Made by a program: the position numbers and the translations under genes
Source: Microbispora sp. H13382
GTDB lineage: Bacteria; Actinomycetota; Actinomycetes; Streptosporangiales; Streptosporangiaceae
Length of the DNA stretch: 64,000 bases
Reading direction: 5' to 3'
Assembly: GCF_014161445.1 (NCBI RefSeq)
Contig: NZ_JABBXA010000009.1
Coordinates: forward strand, 1 to 64,000
Part shown: positions 37,773 to 47,263 of the stretch, one piece after another
Position numbering within the stretch: the first letter of the stretch is position 1
Layout of the letters: every line of letters begins with the position of its first letter
The notes under the pieces: model-generated
The model's input: the letters and a program-made list of their open reading frames with translations, nothing else
Databases searched by the model: none
Told to the model about the DNA's origin: nothing

Positions 37773-39277
37773 TGCCCTGGCTTTCAACCCTGATGGGCGT
37801 GTCCGTGCTCGGCGCGCTGGGCGTGACCCTTGTCCGCAACGACAAGCTCGCCAAGCAGTTCACCCTCGTGGTGTCGCTGATCGTGCTGGCGCTGACCGTC
37901 GCCATGGCGGTCCAGTTCAGCCCGAACGGCGACAAGTTCCAGTTCGCCGAGACGTACGACTGGATTCCCGCGTTCGGCGTCCACTACGGCGTCGCCGTGG
38001 ACGGCATCGCCCTGGTGCTGATCCTGCTGTCGGTGATCCTCGTGCCGATCGTGGTGCTCGCCTCCTGGCACGACGCCGAGGCCGGCAAGCGCTCGGTGCG
38101 GACGTACTTCTCGCTGCTGCTCGTGCTCGAGGCCATGATGATCGGCGTCTTCGCGGCGACCGACGTCTTCCTCTTCTACGTCTTCTTCGAAGCCATGCTG
38201 ATCCCGATGTACTTCATGATCGGGTCGTACGGCGGGGCGCAGCGGTCGTACGCGGCCGTGAAGTTCCTGCTGTACTCGCTGTTCGGCGGGCTTCTGATGC
38301 TGGTGGCGGTGATCGCGCTCTACTCGATCGCCGGCAAGGGCACGTTCATGTTCACCGACCTGGTCGGGACCATCCAGGACGTGACGACGCAGAAGTGGCT
38401 GTTCCTCGGCTTCTTCATCGCCTTCGCGATCAAGGCGCCGCTGTGGCCGTTCCACACCTGGCTGCCGGACGCCGCCGCCCAGGCTCCGGCCGGCGCGGCC
38501 GTCCTGCTGGTCGGTGTGCTGGACAAGGTCGGCACGTACGGCATGCTGCGCTTCTGCCTGGAGCTGTTCCCCGACGCCGCGAAGTTCTTCACGCCGCTGG
38601 TCATCACGCTGTCGGTGATCGGCATCGTGTACGGCGCGATCGTGGCCATCGGGCAGACCGACATGAAGCGGCTCATCGCCTACACCTCGGTGTCGCACTT
38701 CGGCTTCATCGCGATGGGCGTGTTCGCGATGACCACGAGCGCGGGCGCGGGCGCCACGCTCTACATGGTCAACCACGGCTTCTCGACCGGCGCGCTGTTC
38801 CTGATCGCGGGCTTCCTCATCTACCGCAGGGGCTCGCAGTTCATCGCCGACTACGGCGGTGTGCAGAAGGTCGCCCCGATCCTCGCCGGGACGTTCCTGG
38901 TGGCCGGCCTGTCCAGCCTCTCGCTGCCCGGTCTCAGCACGTTCGTCAGCGAGTTCATGGTGCTGACCGGCACTTACCAGCGGTACGTCGTCCCGGCGGT
39001 GATCGCGACGGTCGGCGTCATCCTCGCCGCGATCTACATCCTGTGGATGTACCAGCGGACGATGAACGGCCCGACGGCCGAGTCGGTCAAGTCGCTGCCC
39101 GACCTGAACGCCCGGGAGAAGTGGGTGGTGGCGCCGCTCGTCGCGCTGCTGCTCGTGTTCGGCTTCTATCCGAAGCCGCTGCTCGACGTGATCAATCCCG
39201 CCGTGAAGGACACGCTGTCCAGCGTGTCGGTCACGGACCCGCAGCCGGCCGTACCCGTTGCTCAGGAGGGCCAGTAG
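37772..39277 (+). CDS. nuoM: NADH-quinone oxidoreductase subunit M
   Basis: 501 aa from ATG 37772 (GTG 37769 also in frame). Antiporter-like subunit, about 14 helices: FYVFFEAMLIPMYFMIGSYG, WPFHTWLPDAAAQAPAGAAV, YTSVSHFGFIAMGVFAM. Overlaps its neighbours by 1 bp each. Confidence 0.96.
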   Translation: MPWLSTLMGVSVLGALGVTLVRNDKLAKQFTLVVSLIVLALTVAMAVQFSPNGDKFQFAETYDWIPAFGVHYGVAVDGIALVLILLSVILVPIVVLASWHDAEAGKRSVRTYFSLLLVLEAMMIGVFAATDVFLFYVFFEAMLIPMYFMIGSYGGAQRSYAAVKFLLYSLFGGLLMLVAVIALYSIAGKGTFMFTDLVGTIQDVTTQKWLFLGFFIAFAIKAPLWPFHTWLPDAAAQAPAGAAVLLVGVLDKVGTYGMLRFCLELFPDAAKFFTPLVITLSVIGIVYGAIVAIGQTDMKRLIAYTSVSHFGFIAMGVFAMTTSAGAGATLYMVNHGFSTGALFLIAGFLIYRRGSQFIADYGGVQKVAPILAGTFLVAGLSSLSLPGLSTFVSEFMVLTGTYQRYVVPAVIATVGVILAAIYILWMYQRTMNGPTAESVKSLPDLNAREKWVVAPLVALLLVFGFYPKPLLDVINPAVKDTLSSVSVTDPQPAVPVAQEGQ

Positions 39278-40830
39278 TGAACGGCACCATTGAGGCGCCC
39301 ACGATCGAGTACGCCCTGCTGGCGCCGCTGCTCGTCGTCTTCGGCGCGGCGATCGTCGGCGTGCTTGTGGAGGCGTTCGCCCCGCGCTACCTGCGCTCGG
39401 CGATCCACCTGCCGCTCACGCTGCTGTCGCTGGCCGGCGCGTTCGCGCTGGCCGTGTGGCAGGCGGTCAAGGGCGTGCCCACCCAGCCCGCCGCGATGGG
39501 CGCCGTCGCCGTGGACGGCCCGGCCCTGTTCATCTGGGGCACGATCCTCATCCTCGCCTTCGTGAGCGTGCTGCTCATCAAGGACGAGGAGCACTTCGTC
39601 GGCTCCGCCGCGGCCGTGCCGGGCTCGGCCGAGGAGGAGCAGTCGCTGGTCGAGCGGGCCACGCACACCGAGGTCTACCCGCTGCTGCTGTTCGCGGTCG
39701 GCGGCATGCTGCTGTTCCCGGCGGCCAACGACCTGCTCGTGGCGTTCGTCGCCCTCGAGGTCATGTCGCTGCCGCTGTACCTGCTGTGCGGCCTGGCCCG
39801 GCGTCGCCGCCTGCTGTCGCAGGAGGCCGCGGTCAAGTACTTCCTGCTCGGCGCGTTCTCCTCGGCCTTCTTCCTGTACGGCACGGCCCTGCTCTACGGC
39901 TTCGCCGGGTCGGTCGACCTCGTGAAGATCAACCAGGCGCTCGGCTCGGTCGGCGGCCAGGACACGCTGCTCTACATCGGCGCGGCCATGCTCGGCGTCG
40001 GGCTGCTGTTCAAGATCGGCGCGGCGCCGTTCCAGGCCTGGAAGCCGGACGTCTACCAGGGCTCGCCCACGCCCATCACCGCGCTGATGGCCTCCGGCAC
40101 CCTGGTGGCCGCCTTCGGCGCGCTGCTGCGGGTGTTCTGGGTCGGTCTCGGCGGTCTCGACTGGGACTGGCGCCCGGTGCTGTACGGTGTGGCGATTCTC
40201 ACGATGGTGGTGGGCGCGGTCCTCGCGATCACGCAGACCGACATCAAGCGGATGCTCGCCTACTCCTCCATCGCGCACGGCGGCTTCCTGCTCATCGGCG
40301 TGATCGCGACCGGCCACACCCAGGCCGAGAACACCTCGGCCCTGTCCGGCCTGCTGTTCTACCTCGTGGCGTACGGCTTCACCACGGTGGGCGCGTTCGC
40401 GGTCGTCACGATGGTGCGCGACGCGGGCGGCGAGGCGTGGCACCTGTCCCGCTGGGCCGGGCTCGGCAAGCGCTCGCCGCTGCTGGCCGGGGTCTTCGCG
40501 TTCTTCCTGCTGGCCTTCGCCGGTATCCCGCTGACCAGCGGGTTCTTCGGGAAGTACGCCGTCTTCCAGGCGGCCGTCGCCAACGGCGCCACGCCGCTGG
40601 TCATCATCGGTGTGGTCGCCTCGGCCGTCGCCGCGTTCTTCTACGTCCGTGTGATCGTGCTGATGTTCTTCAGCGATCCGGCCGCCGACGGCCCGTCCGT
40701 CGTGCTGCCCTCGCGGGCGACCGCGGCGGTCGTGGGTATCGCGGCATTGGCTACGGTAGTTCTCGGGGTCTATCCCCAGCCCGTGCTGGACCTCGCGCAC
40801 ACGGCAGCACAGTCCCTGTTCGTCCGATAG
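39277..40830 (+). CDS. nuoN: NADH-quinone oxidoreductase subunit N
   Basis: 517 aa from GTG 39277 with GGAGGG 7 bases upstream. Third antiporter-like subunit: FVALEVMSLPLYLLCGLARR, PFQAWKPDVYQGSPTPITAL, MLAYSSIAHGGFLLIGV. Completes the 14-gene set. A polyprenyl synthase follows 11 bp later. Confidence 0.96.
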   Translation: MNGTIEAPTIEYALLAPLLVVFGAAIVGVLVEAFAPRYLRSAIHLPLTLLSLAGAFALAVWQAVKGVPTQPAAMGAVAVDGPALFIWGTILILAFVSVLLIKDEEHFVGSAAAVPGSAEEEQSLVERATHTEVYPLLLFAVGGMLLFPAANDLLVAFVALEVMSLPLYLLCGLARRRRLLSQEAAVKYFLLGAFSSAFFLYGTALLYGFAGSVDLVKINQALGSVGGQDTLLYIGAAMLGVGLLFKIGAAPFQAWKPDVYQGSPTPITALMASGTLVAAFGALLRVFWVGLGGLDWDWRPVLYGVAILTMVVGAVLAITQTDIKRMLAYSSIAHGGFLLIGVIATGHTQAENTSALSGLLFYLVAYGFTTVGAFAVVTMVRDAGGEAWHLSRWAGLGKRSPLLAGVFAFFLLAFAGIPLTSGFFGKYAVFQAAVANGATPLVIIGVVASAVAAFFYVRVIVLMFFSDPAADGPSVVLPSRATAAVVGIAALATVVLGVYPQPVLDLAHTAAQSLFVR

Positions 40831-40841
40831 GAGATCTCCGT

Positions 40842-41837
40842 ATGGCCGCGCCGCCCGTTGTGGACATTCCTCTCGTAGACGAGCGGCTGGCCGACGACCT
40901 CGCAGGCGGGCTCGCTGCGGTGGAGAAGCTGCTGCGCTCGTCGGTCGAGAGCGAGGACGCCTTCGTCACCCAGGCGTCCAGGCACCTCATCGAGGCGGGC
41001 GGCAAGCGGTTCCGGGCGATGCTCGTGCTGCTGGCCGCCCAGTTCGGCAACCCGGACGCCCCGGGCATCGTGCCCGGGGCCGTCGTCATCGAGCTGACCC
41101 ACCTGGCCACGCTCTACCACGACGACGTGATGGACGAGGCCCCGGTGCGCCGGGGCTCCCCGTCCGCCAACGCCCGGTGGGACAACACCGTGGCCATCCT
41201 CACCGGCGACTACCTGTTCGCCCAGGCGTCCGAGATCCTCGCCGACCTCGGCGCCGAGCTCATCCGGATCCAGGCGCGTACGTTCTCCCGCCTGGTGCGC
41301 GGTCAGATCCGCGAGACGATCGGGCCCGCCGAGGGCTCCGACGCGATCGCCCACTACATCGGCGTGCTGGCCGACAAGACCGGCTCCCTGATCGCCACCT
41401 CGGGCCGCTTCGGCGCCATGCTCGCCGGCGCCCCCGCGGAGGTGGTCGATCGCCTGACCGACGCCTGCGAGGCGATCGGCGTGGCCTGGCAGCTCGGCGA
41501 CGACCTCATCGACGTGGCCGCGCCCACGGCCGACTCGGGCAAGACCCCGGGCACCGACCTGCGCGAGGGCGTCCGCACGCTCCCCGTGCTGTACGCCCTG
41601 ACCTCCGGCGACCCCGCGGACGAGCGGCTGCGCGCCCTGCTGTCCGGGCCGGTGGCCGAGGAGGACGTCGAGGAGACGCTGACGCTGCTGCGGGCCCACC
41701 GGGCCATGGACCAGGCTCGCGAGGAGCTCACCCGCTGGATCGGCCGGGCCAAGACCGCCCTCGCCGGCCTGCCCGACATCCCCGCTCGTACGGCTCTCGT
41801 CGCCCTGTGCGACTACGTCGTCGAGCGCACCGGCTGA
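40842..41837 (+). CDS. Polyprenyl diphosphate synthase (menaquinone side-chain)
   Basis: 331 aa from ATG 40842, preceded by AGGAGATC. Trans-prenyltransferase: first Asp-rich motif LYHDDVMDEAPVRRG near residue 94, second GDDLIDVAAP near 220, and GGKRFRAMLVLLAAQFGN. The residues before the first DDxxD and the linkage to nuoN and menG suggest a long-chain (C40-C50) product for menaquinone; chain length is an inference. Probably co-transcribed with nuo. Confidence 0.92.
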   Translation: MAAPPVVDIPLVDERLADDLAGGLAAVEKLLRSSVESEDAFVTQASRHLIEAGGKRFRAMLVLLAAQFGNPDAPGIVPGAVVIELTHLATLYHDDVMDEAPVRRGSPSANARWDNTVAILTGDYLFAQASEILADLGAELIRIQARTFSRLVRGQIRETIGPAEGSDAIAHYIGVLADKTGSLIATSGRFGAMLAGAPAEVVDRLTDACEAIGVAWQLGDDLIDVAAPTADSGKTPGTDLREGVRTLPVLYALTSGDPADERLRALLSGPVAEEDVEETLTLLRAHRAMDQAREELTRWIGRAKTALAGLPDIPARTALVALCDYVVERTG

Positions 41838-41892
41838 CCAGACCGGCCGCCCGGACGCCGGGGTCCTGCTCGGCCGCCGTGGCATGGAGTCT

Positions 41893-42636
41893 CTAGCGCT
41901 GGGCGGCGAGCCATTCGTCGAAGGTGGTCGGCGCGATGCGGGCGCCTTCTCCGGGCAGCAGCACGTCGCCGGCCATCTCCGTCCCGAACAGTCCCGACCA
42001 GGTCGGCACGAGCTTGACCGTACGGCCGCGTGCCGCGAGGGTGCGCCTGGCCATGTCGACGAGGTCCTGCGGCTCGGGACCGGCCACGTCGGCGTAGCGC
42101 CCCTGCGGGTCGCCCACCGCGACCTCCGCGAGGACGTCGGCCACGTCGGCGGGCGCGATCGGCTGCACCAGCAGCGGCGCGATCGTGGCGACCCCGTCCT
42201 GCTCGGTCCACCCCGCCACCATCTCGGCGAAGTCGTGGAACTGTGCGACCGGCACGATCGTCCACGGCACCGGACCGGCGGAGACCCGGCGCTCCTGCTC
42301 GCGCTTGCCGGCGTAGTGGGCGTTGCCCTCCACACCGTGGATGCCGATGATCGAGAGCAGCACGTGGTGGCGGACGCCCGCCCGCTCCTCGGCGGCGAGC
42401 AGGTTCGCGGTGGTCGTGCCGAAGTACGCCACCGACTCGTCCCGGTCGGCCGCCGCTGAGCTGATCGCGTCGACGACCGCCTCGACGCCGTCCAGGGCCT
42501 TGTCGAGCCCCTCGCCCGTCAGGAGGTCCACACCGAGCGAGCGGCTGACGCGGACGACGTCGTGCCCGTCCCGTTCGAGGGCGGCGACGGTGAGTTTCCC
42601 GATGTTCCCGGTGGCGCCGGCGACTGCGATTCTCAT
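41893..42636 (-). CDS. NAD(P)H-binding SDR / NmrA-like oxidoreductase
   Basis: 247 aa from ATG 42636, chosen for the Shine-Dalgarno AAGGAGAGA. Atypical SDR with the nucleotide motif AVAGATGNIGKLTVAALERD, then VVDAISSAAAD and PVPWTIVPVAQFHDF. No Tyr-x-x-x-Lys pair is evident beyond YAGKREQE (Y-x-x-K). Divergent from an Rrf2 regulator, a pairing like ywnB/ywnA of Bacillus subtilis, so probably an oxidative or thiol-stress enzyme. Confidence 0.85.
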   Translation of the reverse strand: MRIAVAGATGNIGKLTVAALERDGHDVVRVSRSLGVDLLTGEGLDKALDGVEAVVDAISSAAADRDESVAYFGTTTANLLAAEERAGVRHHVLLSIIGIHGVEGNAHYAGKREQERRVSAGPVPWTIVPVAQFHDFAEMVAGWTEQDGVATIAPLLVQPIAPADVADVLAEVAVGDPQGRYADVAGPEPQDLVDMARRTLAARGRTVKLVPTWSGLFGTEMAGDVLLPGEGARIAPTTFDEWLAAQR

Positions 42637-42700
42637 GGTCTCTCCTTCGCTAGACGCCACGGATGCTATCTCGGACAAAATAGATCTGCAATGTCTTCGA

Positions 42701-42714
42701 TACACTGTCGGACA
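42701..42714 (+). promoter_or_regulatory. Rrf2 gene -10 and overlapping dyad
   Basis: TACACT (42701-42706) ends 7 bases before the ATG at 42714, so the Rrf2 mRNA is probably leaderless. The palindrome TGTCGGACA overlaps it and the start codon region, and CGGACA recurs near 42672; these are candidate Rrf2 operators for the divergent pair. Confidence 0.4.
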
Positions 42715-43187
42715 TGAAGCTGCCTGCGAGCACCGAGTGGGTGTTGCACTGCGCCACAGCGCTGGCGCAGCTGGAGCCGGGAGCCACCGCGTCGGCGGCG
42801 CAACTGGCGGAGTACTACGACGTTCCCGCGCCCTACCTGGCCAAGCAGTTGCAGGCGCTCGTCAAGGCCGGTGTGCTGGCCGCGATGACGGGCCCCCGCG
42901 GTGGGTTCCGGCTCGCGCGGGCGGCTTCCGACATCACGTTGCTGCAGATCGTCGAGGCGGTCGACGGCGCCTCATCGCCGTACGAGTGCCGCGAGATCCG
43001 CCAGCAGGGACGGGGGGCGCTGCCTCCCGAGGACTGCCGGCGCATCTGCGTCATCGCCGAGAAGATGAGCGAGGCGCACCGCGCGTGGCGGACCAGCCTC
43101 GCCGGGGTGACGCTCGCCGACATCCTCGCCGAGCTGCCCGAGTGGGCGCCCGCTCGCACCCGGTCACGGCTGTCGGCCACTCGCTGA
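42714..43187 (+). CDS. Rrf2-family transcriptional regulator
   Basis: 157 aa. Winged HTH with ASAAQLAEYYDVPAPYLAKQ and TGPRGGFRLARAASDITLLQ, the typical Rrf2 wing. Three cysteines at about residues 92, 107 and 111 (YECREI, EDCRRIC) lie where IscR and NsrR carry [Fe-S] ligands; spacing differs from IscR, so it may bind a cluster or act as a thiol switch. Probably represses itself and the divergent SDR gene. Confidence 0.88.
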   Translation: MKLPASTEWVLHCATALAQLEPGATASAAQLAEYYDVPAPYLAKQLQALVKAGVLAAMTGPRGGFRLARAASDITLLQIVEAVDGASSPYECREIRQQGRGALPPEDCRRICVIAEKMSEAHRAWRTSLAGVTLADILAELPEWAPARTRSRLSATR

Positions 43188-43189
43188 CG

Positions 43190-44017
43190 TCAACGGCCCG
43201 CGAGGAGTTCGACGACGGGGGCGAGGGCGTCGGCGAAGAAGCCGTTGACGGTGATGTAGGAGAGGCCCAGCTCGTCGCGGCGGCGCAGCAGCGTGTCGGC
43301 CATCTCGCGGGGCGAGCCGCGCAGCACGGCGGCGGCGTCCGGCGCCGGGGTTGTCAGCCCGCCGGGCATCCACGGAGGCGACTCGTCGCCCACCTGGAAC
43401 AGGTTCATGCTCAGCTCGATGTCGTCGAACCTCGCCCCGGCCATCTCCCGCAGCGTGCCGGCGGGCCCGCGCAGGCCCTCCTCCGGAGCGTCGGCCGGTA
43501 CGGCGAGCGCGACGATGTCCGCCTCCTGCGCGGCCAGCGCCAGCATGCGGGGACCGGCCCCCGCCACGAGGATGGGCGGCCCCTGGCGCTGCACGGTGAT
43601 CCTGCTCCCGGCGAAGGCCGCCCGCACCTCGCCGATCACCGAACGGACCAGCGCGACGCGCTCGCCCGCCGTGCCGTACGGCATGCCGAGCGCCCGGGCC
43701 TCCTCCTCGGCGGCGGCGCGGCCGGCTCCGACGCCGACCTCCAGCCGTCCCCCGGACAGGAAGTCGAGCCCGGCGAGCTCGTGCGCGAGCTGCGGGGGAT
43801 TGCGGTAGGGCGCGGCGAGCACGAACGTGCCCACGCGCAGCGTCGTCGTGACCGTGGCGGCGGCGGTCATCGCGAGTAGCGGCGGCAGCGTCCCCAGCGT
43901 GTCGGGGACGAGCAGGGTCGAGTAGCCGAGGCCCTCGGCCTGGCGGGCCGTCGCCGTCCACGCGGCGGCGTCGGGGGCCAGGCCGGCGACGATCCCGAAA
44001 CGGAATTCCTTGCTCAT
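43190..44017 (-). CDS. LLM-class F420-dependent oxidoreductase
   Basis: 275 aa from ATG 44017 (MSKEFRFGIVAGLAPDAAAW). Luciferase-like barrel: GYSTLLVPDTLGTLPPLLAM, LRVGTFVLAAPYRNPPQLAH, LSGGRLEVGVGAGRAAAEEE, ending with a helix that contacts cofactor. Members of this subgroup in mycobacteria and streptomycetes use F420; substrate unknown. Convergent with the Rrf2 gene with only 2 bp between stops. Confidence 0.88.
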   Translation of the reverse strand: MSKEFRFGIVAGLAPDAAAWTATARQAEGLGYSTLLVPDTLGTLPPLLAMTAAATVTTTLRVGTFVLAAPYRNPPQLAHELAGLDFLSGGRLEVGVGAGRAAAEEEARALGMPYGTAGERVALVRSVIGEVRAAFAGSRITVQRQGPPILVAGAGPRMLALAAQEADIVALAVPADAPEEGLRGPAGTLREMAGARFDDIELSMNLFQVGDESPPWMPGGLTTPAPDAAAVLRGSPREMADTLLRRRDELGLSYITVNGFFADALAPVVELLAGR

Positions 44018-44092
44018 GCCGCCGATCCTCGCCGTTGCGGCCTGTGGCGTCGTCACCCCGCCGGAGGCGGACCCCGTACTCCGGGAGGCGTA

Positions 44093-45007
44093 TCAGACGG
44101 TCTCGAGCGCCGCTGTGCGTTCCTGCCGGGACGTACGGGCGGCGCGGATGCTGTCCCAGGTGAACACGCTCAGCGCGAGCCAGACGACCACGAACCCGGC
44201 CCACCGGCTGGCGGGCATCGTCTCGTGGGCGATCAGCACCCCGCACAGGAACTGCAGCACGGGGGCGATGTACTGGAGCAGGCCGATGACGGTGAGCGGA
44301 ACCCGCAGCGCGGCGGCCGTGAAGAGCATCAGCGGCACCGCGGTGATGAGACCGGCCGTCACCAGCAGCAGCGCGTGGCCGACACCGTGATTGGCGAAGG
44401 TCCCCGTGCCGTCCGCCTGCAGGACGAGCAGGTAGCCCAGGGCCGGCACCAGCAGCACGAGCGTCTCGATGGTCAGGCTCTCCGCGCTGCCCACCCCCGC
44501 CGCCTTCTTGATCAGGCCGTACGTGCCGAAGCTGAAGGCGAGCACGAGGGCGATCCAGGGGAGACGTCCGTAGTCGAGCGTCAGGATGAGGACCGCGAGC
44601 GCGCCCAGCCCTACGGCGATCCACTGCCACCTGCGCAGCCGCTCGCGGAAGACCAGAACGCCGAACAACACGCTGACGAGGGGATTGATGAAGTAGCCGA
44701 GCGCGCTCTCCACCACGTGACCGGCGTTGACGGCGTAGATGTAGACGCCCCAGTTGACCGAGACCGTGAGGGCCGCGAGGGCGAGGAGGAGGAACTGGCG
44801 GCGGGTCATGGTGTGGATCCACGACCAGTGGCGGCGTACGGCGAGGACCGCGACCACCACGACCAGAGACCAGACCATCCGGTGGGCGAGGATCTCCACG
44901 GCGCCGGACGGCTTGAGCAGGGGCCAGTAGAGAGGGAACAGACCCCACATCGTGTAGGCGGTGACGCCATACAGGACACCACGGCGCGTATCAGGCATGA
45001 CCCCCAT
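44093..45007 (-). CDS. rarD: RarD-type EamA transporter
   Basis: 304 aa, ten helices. RarD signatures: GVLYGVTAYTMWGLFPLYWP, ILAHRMVWSLVVVVAVLAVR, NWGVYIYAVNAGHVVESALG, LGYFINPLVSVLFGVLVFRE. DMT-superfamily permease whose substrate has not been settled. ATG 45007 or ATG 44998. Divergent from msrA. Confidence 0.9.
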   Translation of the reverse strand: MGVMPDTRRGVLYGVTAYTMWGLFPLYWPLLKPSGAVEILAHRMVWSLVVVVAVLAVRRHWSWIHTMTRRQFLLLALAALTVSVNWGVYIYAVNAGHVVESALGYFINPLVSVLFGVLVFRERLRRWQWIAVGLGALAVLILTLDYGRLPWIALVLAFSFGTYGLIKKAAGVGSAESLTIETLVLLVPALGYLLVLQADGTGTFANHGVGHALLLVTAGLITAVPLMLFTAAALRVPLTVIGLLQYIAPVLQFLCGVLIAHETMPASRWAGFVVVWLALSVFTWDSIRAARTSRQERTAALETV

Positions 45008-45133
45008 CTTTGCTGCTTACCTGGATTCAGCACAAATAAGGGTCTCTACGTTTGAGATTTAGAGGCGCTTACGTGAGGAACAAGGCCGCCCGGTGCCTGG
45101 TTGGGGTTGGCAGAGCGGAAGGAAGGCTACGTG

Positions 45134-45796
<663 letters not shown>

Positions 45797-45810
45797 CCTG
45801 CGGTAACTGA

Positions 45811-45859
45811 CTGATCCTGGCCCTTGGCCGGCCGGGCTGGTCCGGCGGGCCGGGGTCAG
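45811..45859 (+). terminator. Possible msrA terminator
   Basis: An imperfect GC-rich inverted repeat (CTGATCCTGGCCC against GGGCCGGGGTCAG) 15 bases after the msrA stop. Interrupted stem, so only a weak call. Confidence 0.35.
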
Positions 45860-45950
45860 GCTCGATGCGTTCGGGGGTCTTGAGGTGTGCGCTTGGGCGG
45901 CGTAGCCGTCTCGTGGCATGACGCGCCAGGCGGGCGACGTTCGACCGCTA

Positions 45951-45966
45951 TCAGAATGTGTTCTGA
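45951..45966. promoter_or_regulatory. Operator of the Phd/RelE operon
   Basis: TCAGAATGTGTTCTGA is a perfect 6+6 bp inverted repeat with 4-base centre, directly upstream of the -10 TAGACT (45969-45974). The GTG of the antitoxin lies 7 bases after the -10, so the mRNA is probably leaderless and the antitoxin probably autoregulates here. Confidence 0.6.
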
Positions 45967-45980
45967 ATTAGACTGGTGGC

Positions 45981-46451
45981 GTGAGCATCAGCAATGCCGA
46001 CGCCGTCACCTTCTCGGACCTGTCGAGGAATCCCCGTGCCGTCGCCGAACGCGCCGCGCGGCTCGGCCGCGTACGTGTGACTCACCGGGATGCCCAGGAC
46101 TTCTATCTGACTGCGGCTGACCGTGAGGAACGACGCGAACAGACGCTGGCCACTGCTTCTCGTCTCTTCCTCGCTCTCATGAGGCATGATCCGACCGCCC
46201 GCGCGCTGGTCATCGCCATGCCTGAGGTCTTTCCCTGGGTTCGTCACCTCACCTCTGATGAGGTGCGGTCCTTCACTCTTGAACTGGTCGAGGCGCTCTC
46301 CGACGCGGCCGAGCTGGATGTCGACGCCACTACGCAGGAAGTCATCGCAGGCTGGCAGGCCACTGCCCGCATCAAGGCCGACCCCGCACATTATGCCCAG
46401 GCGCGTGAGGCGACGAGCGGAGACTTCGGACCGGTTGAGGTTTCGGTATGA
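45981..46451 (+). CDS. Phd/YefM-like antitoxin
   Basis: 156 aa from GTG. The N-terminus NADAVTFSDLSRNPRAVAER and ARLGRVRVTHRDAQDFYLTA is the prevent-host-death DNA-binding fold. The C-terminal half (about 60-150) is longer than in classic Phd and should bind the toxin. ATGA overlap with the next gene marks a type II toxin-antitoxin pair. First cargo block after msrA. Confidence 0.8.
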   Translation: MSISNADAVTFSDLSRNPRAVAERAARLGRVRVTHRDAQDFYLTAADREERREQTLATASRLFLALMRHDPTARALVIAMPEVFPWVRHLTSDEVRSFTLELVEALSDAAELDVDATTQEVIAGWQATARIKADPAHYAQAREATSGDFGPVEVSV

Positions 46452-46804
46452 GTCCGAAGCGTGGAGACCGGGTCACAGTCCCGCCTCCTGGCAACGAATG
46501 GGACGTACGGTTCGGTACGAGCGATGCGGTGAAAGGCTGGGAGGAACTATGCCGTCACGCCCTGGCCAACACGCGCCGATGCTTGGAGACGCTGCGCGCC
46601 GATCCGCGCTCCCGTACCGATCATGAGCGCCAGCATCGCCTGCGTGGCGACCTCGCGACTCATCGTCACAACGGACAGGACCTCGAGCAATGGGAGTTCG
46701 AGGTCACCAGTGGCGGGCGCGTGCGCTACGTGATCGATGACACCGCTCGTACGGTTTGGGTTGTCTATGCCTCGCCCCGTCATCCGAAGGACACCGATGT
46801 CTGA
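46448..46804 (+). CDS. RelE/ParE-like toxin
   Basis: 118 aa. VKGWEELCRHALANTRRCLE at about residue 30, RQHRLRGDLATHRHNGQDLE, and WEFEVTSGGRVRYVIDD with VYASPRHPKDTDV at the end follow the compact beta-sheet toxin seen next to Phd-like antitoxins in actinomycetes. Probably an mRNA-cleaving toxin; not shown by sequence alone. A decayed homologue lies at 51047-51296. Confidence 0.75.
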   Translation: MSPKRGDRVTVPPPGNEWDVRFGTSDAVKGWEELCRHALANTRRCLETLRADPRSRTDHERQHRLRGDLATHRHNGQDLEQWEFEVTSGGRVRYVIDDTARTVWVVYASPRHPKDTDV

Positions 46805-46885
46805 GGCCGGCTGACCCGCCGAGATCTGTGACACAGCCAGTCCCGGCGCCGAGGGCAGGAGCAAGTGTGGCGAGGCCAGCGCGAT

Positions 46886-47029
46886 TTATTGCCTGAAGCG
46901 GAGCGCTACTACCAGCAATACCTCTTCAAGGTGCCGAACGGCTACTGCGGCATCGGCGGCACCGGTGTCAACGCAGGTGACCCGTCCGCCTGGTGCCCGG
47001 CTGGGCTGACGACCTCTACGGACAAGTAG
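46886..47029 (+). repeat. msrA 3'-tail copy 1
   Basis: TTATTGCCTGA (46886-46896) leads into a frame [20 protein letters not shown], then VNAGDPSAWCPAGLTTSTDK and TAG at 47027-47029. DNA is nearly identical to msrA up to the GTGV codons, then follows a different allele. No start or catalytic Cys, so not a gene on its own. GCCGG(A/G)ATTGCTGAGACC follows here and after copy 4. Confidence 0.85.
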
Positions 47030-47072
47030 CCGGAATTGCTGAGACCCGGGCGATGGTCAGGCTGGCTCGTAG

Positions 47073-47095
47073 GGCTCCTCGTGGACGGAGGAGCC
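47073..47095 (+). terminator. Hairpin after tail copy 1
   Basis: GGCTCCTC (47073-47080), 7-base loop, GAGGAGCC (47088-47095): perfect 8-bp stem. Confidence 0.55.
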
Positions 47096-47163
47096 ATGAC
47101 GGGGCGAGGTCAACCAGACCTGGCCGCTTCGGCGTCTGGCTTTCCTTTGGCCTGATACGGCGA

Positions 47164-47249
47164 GTTGTTCGGTTCGATTAATTTAGCCCAGGCGAACAAC
47201 CAGAGTTCATTTTGTTCGGTACAGTTACATCGGCTTAGCCGAACAAAAT
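47164..47249. promoter_or_regulatory. Nested inverted repeats upstream of fic
   Basis: Four half-sites of one motif: GTTGTTCG (47164-47171), CGAACAAC (47193-47200), ATTTTGTTCGG (47209-47219) and CCGAACAAAAT (47239-47249). They form two perfect inverted repeats (8 bp, and 11 bp around a 19-base centre). The last ends 14 bases before the fic start. Probably operators for an autoregulated or host-controlled promoter. Confidence 0.65.
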
Positions 47250-47263
47250 CAGGGGAGGCGCCG

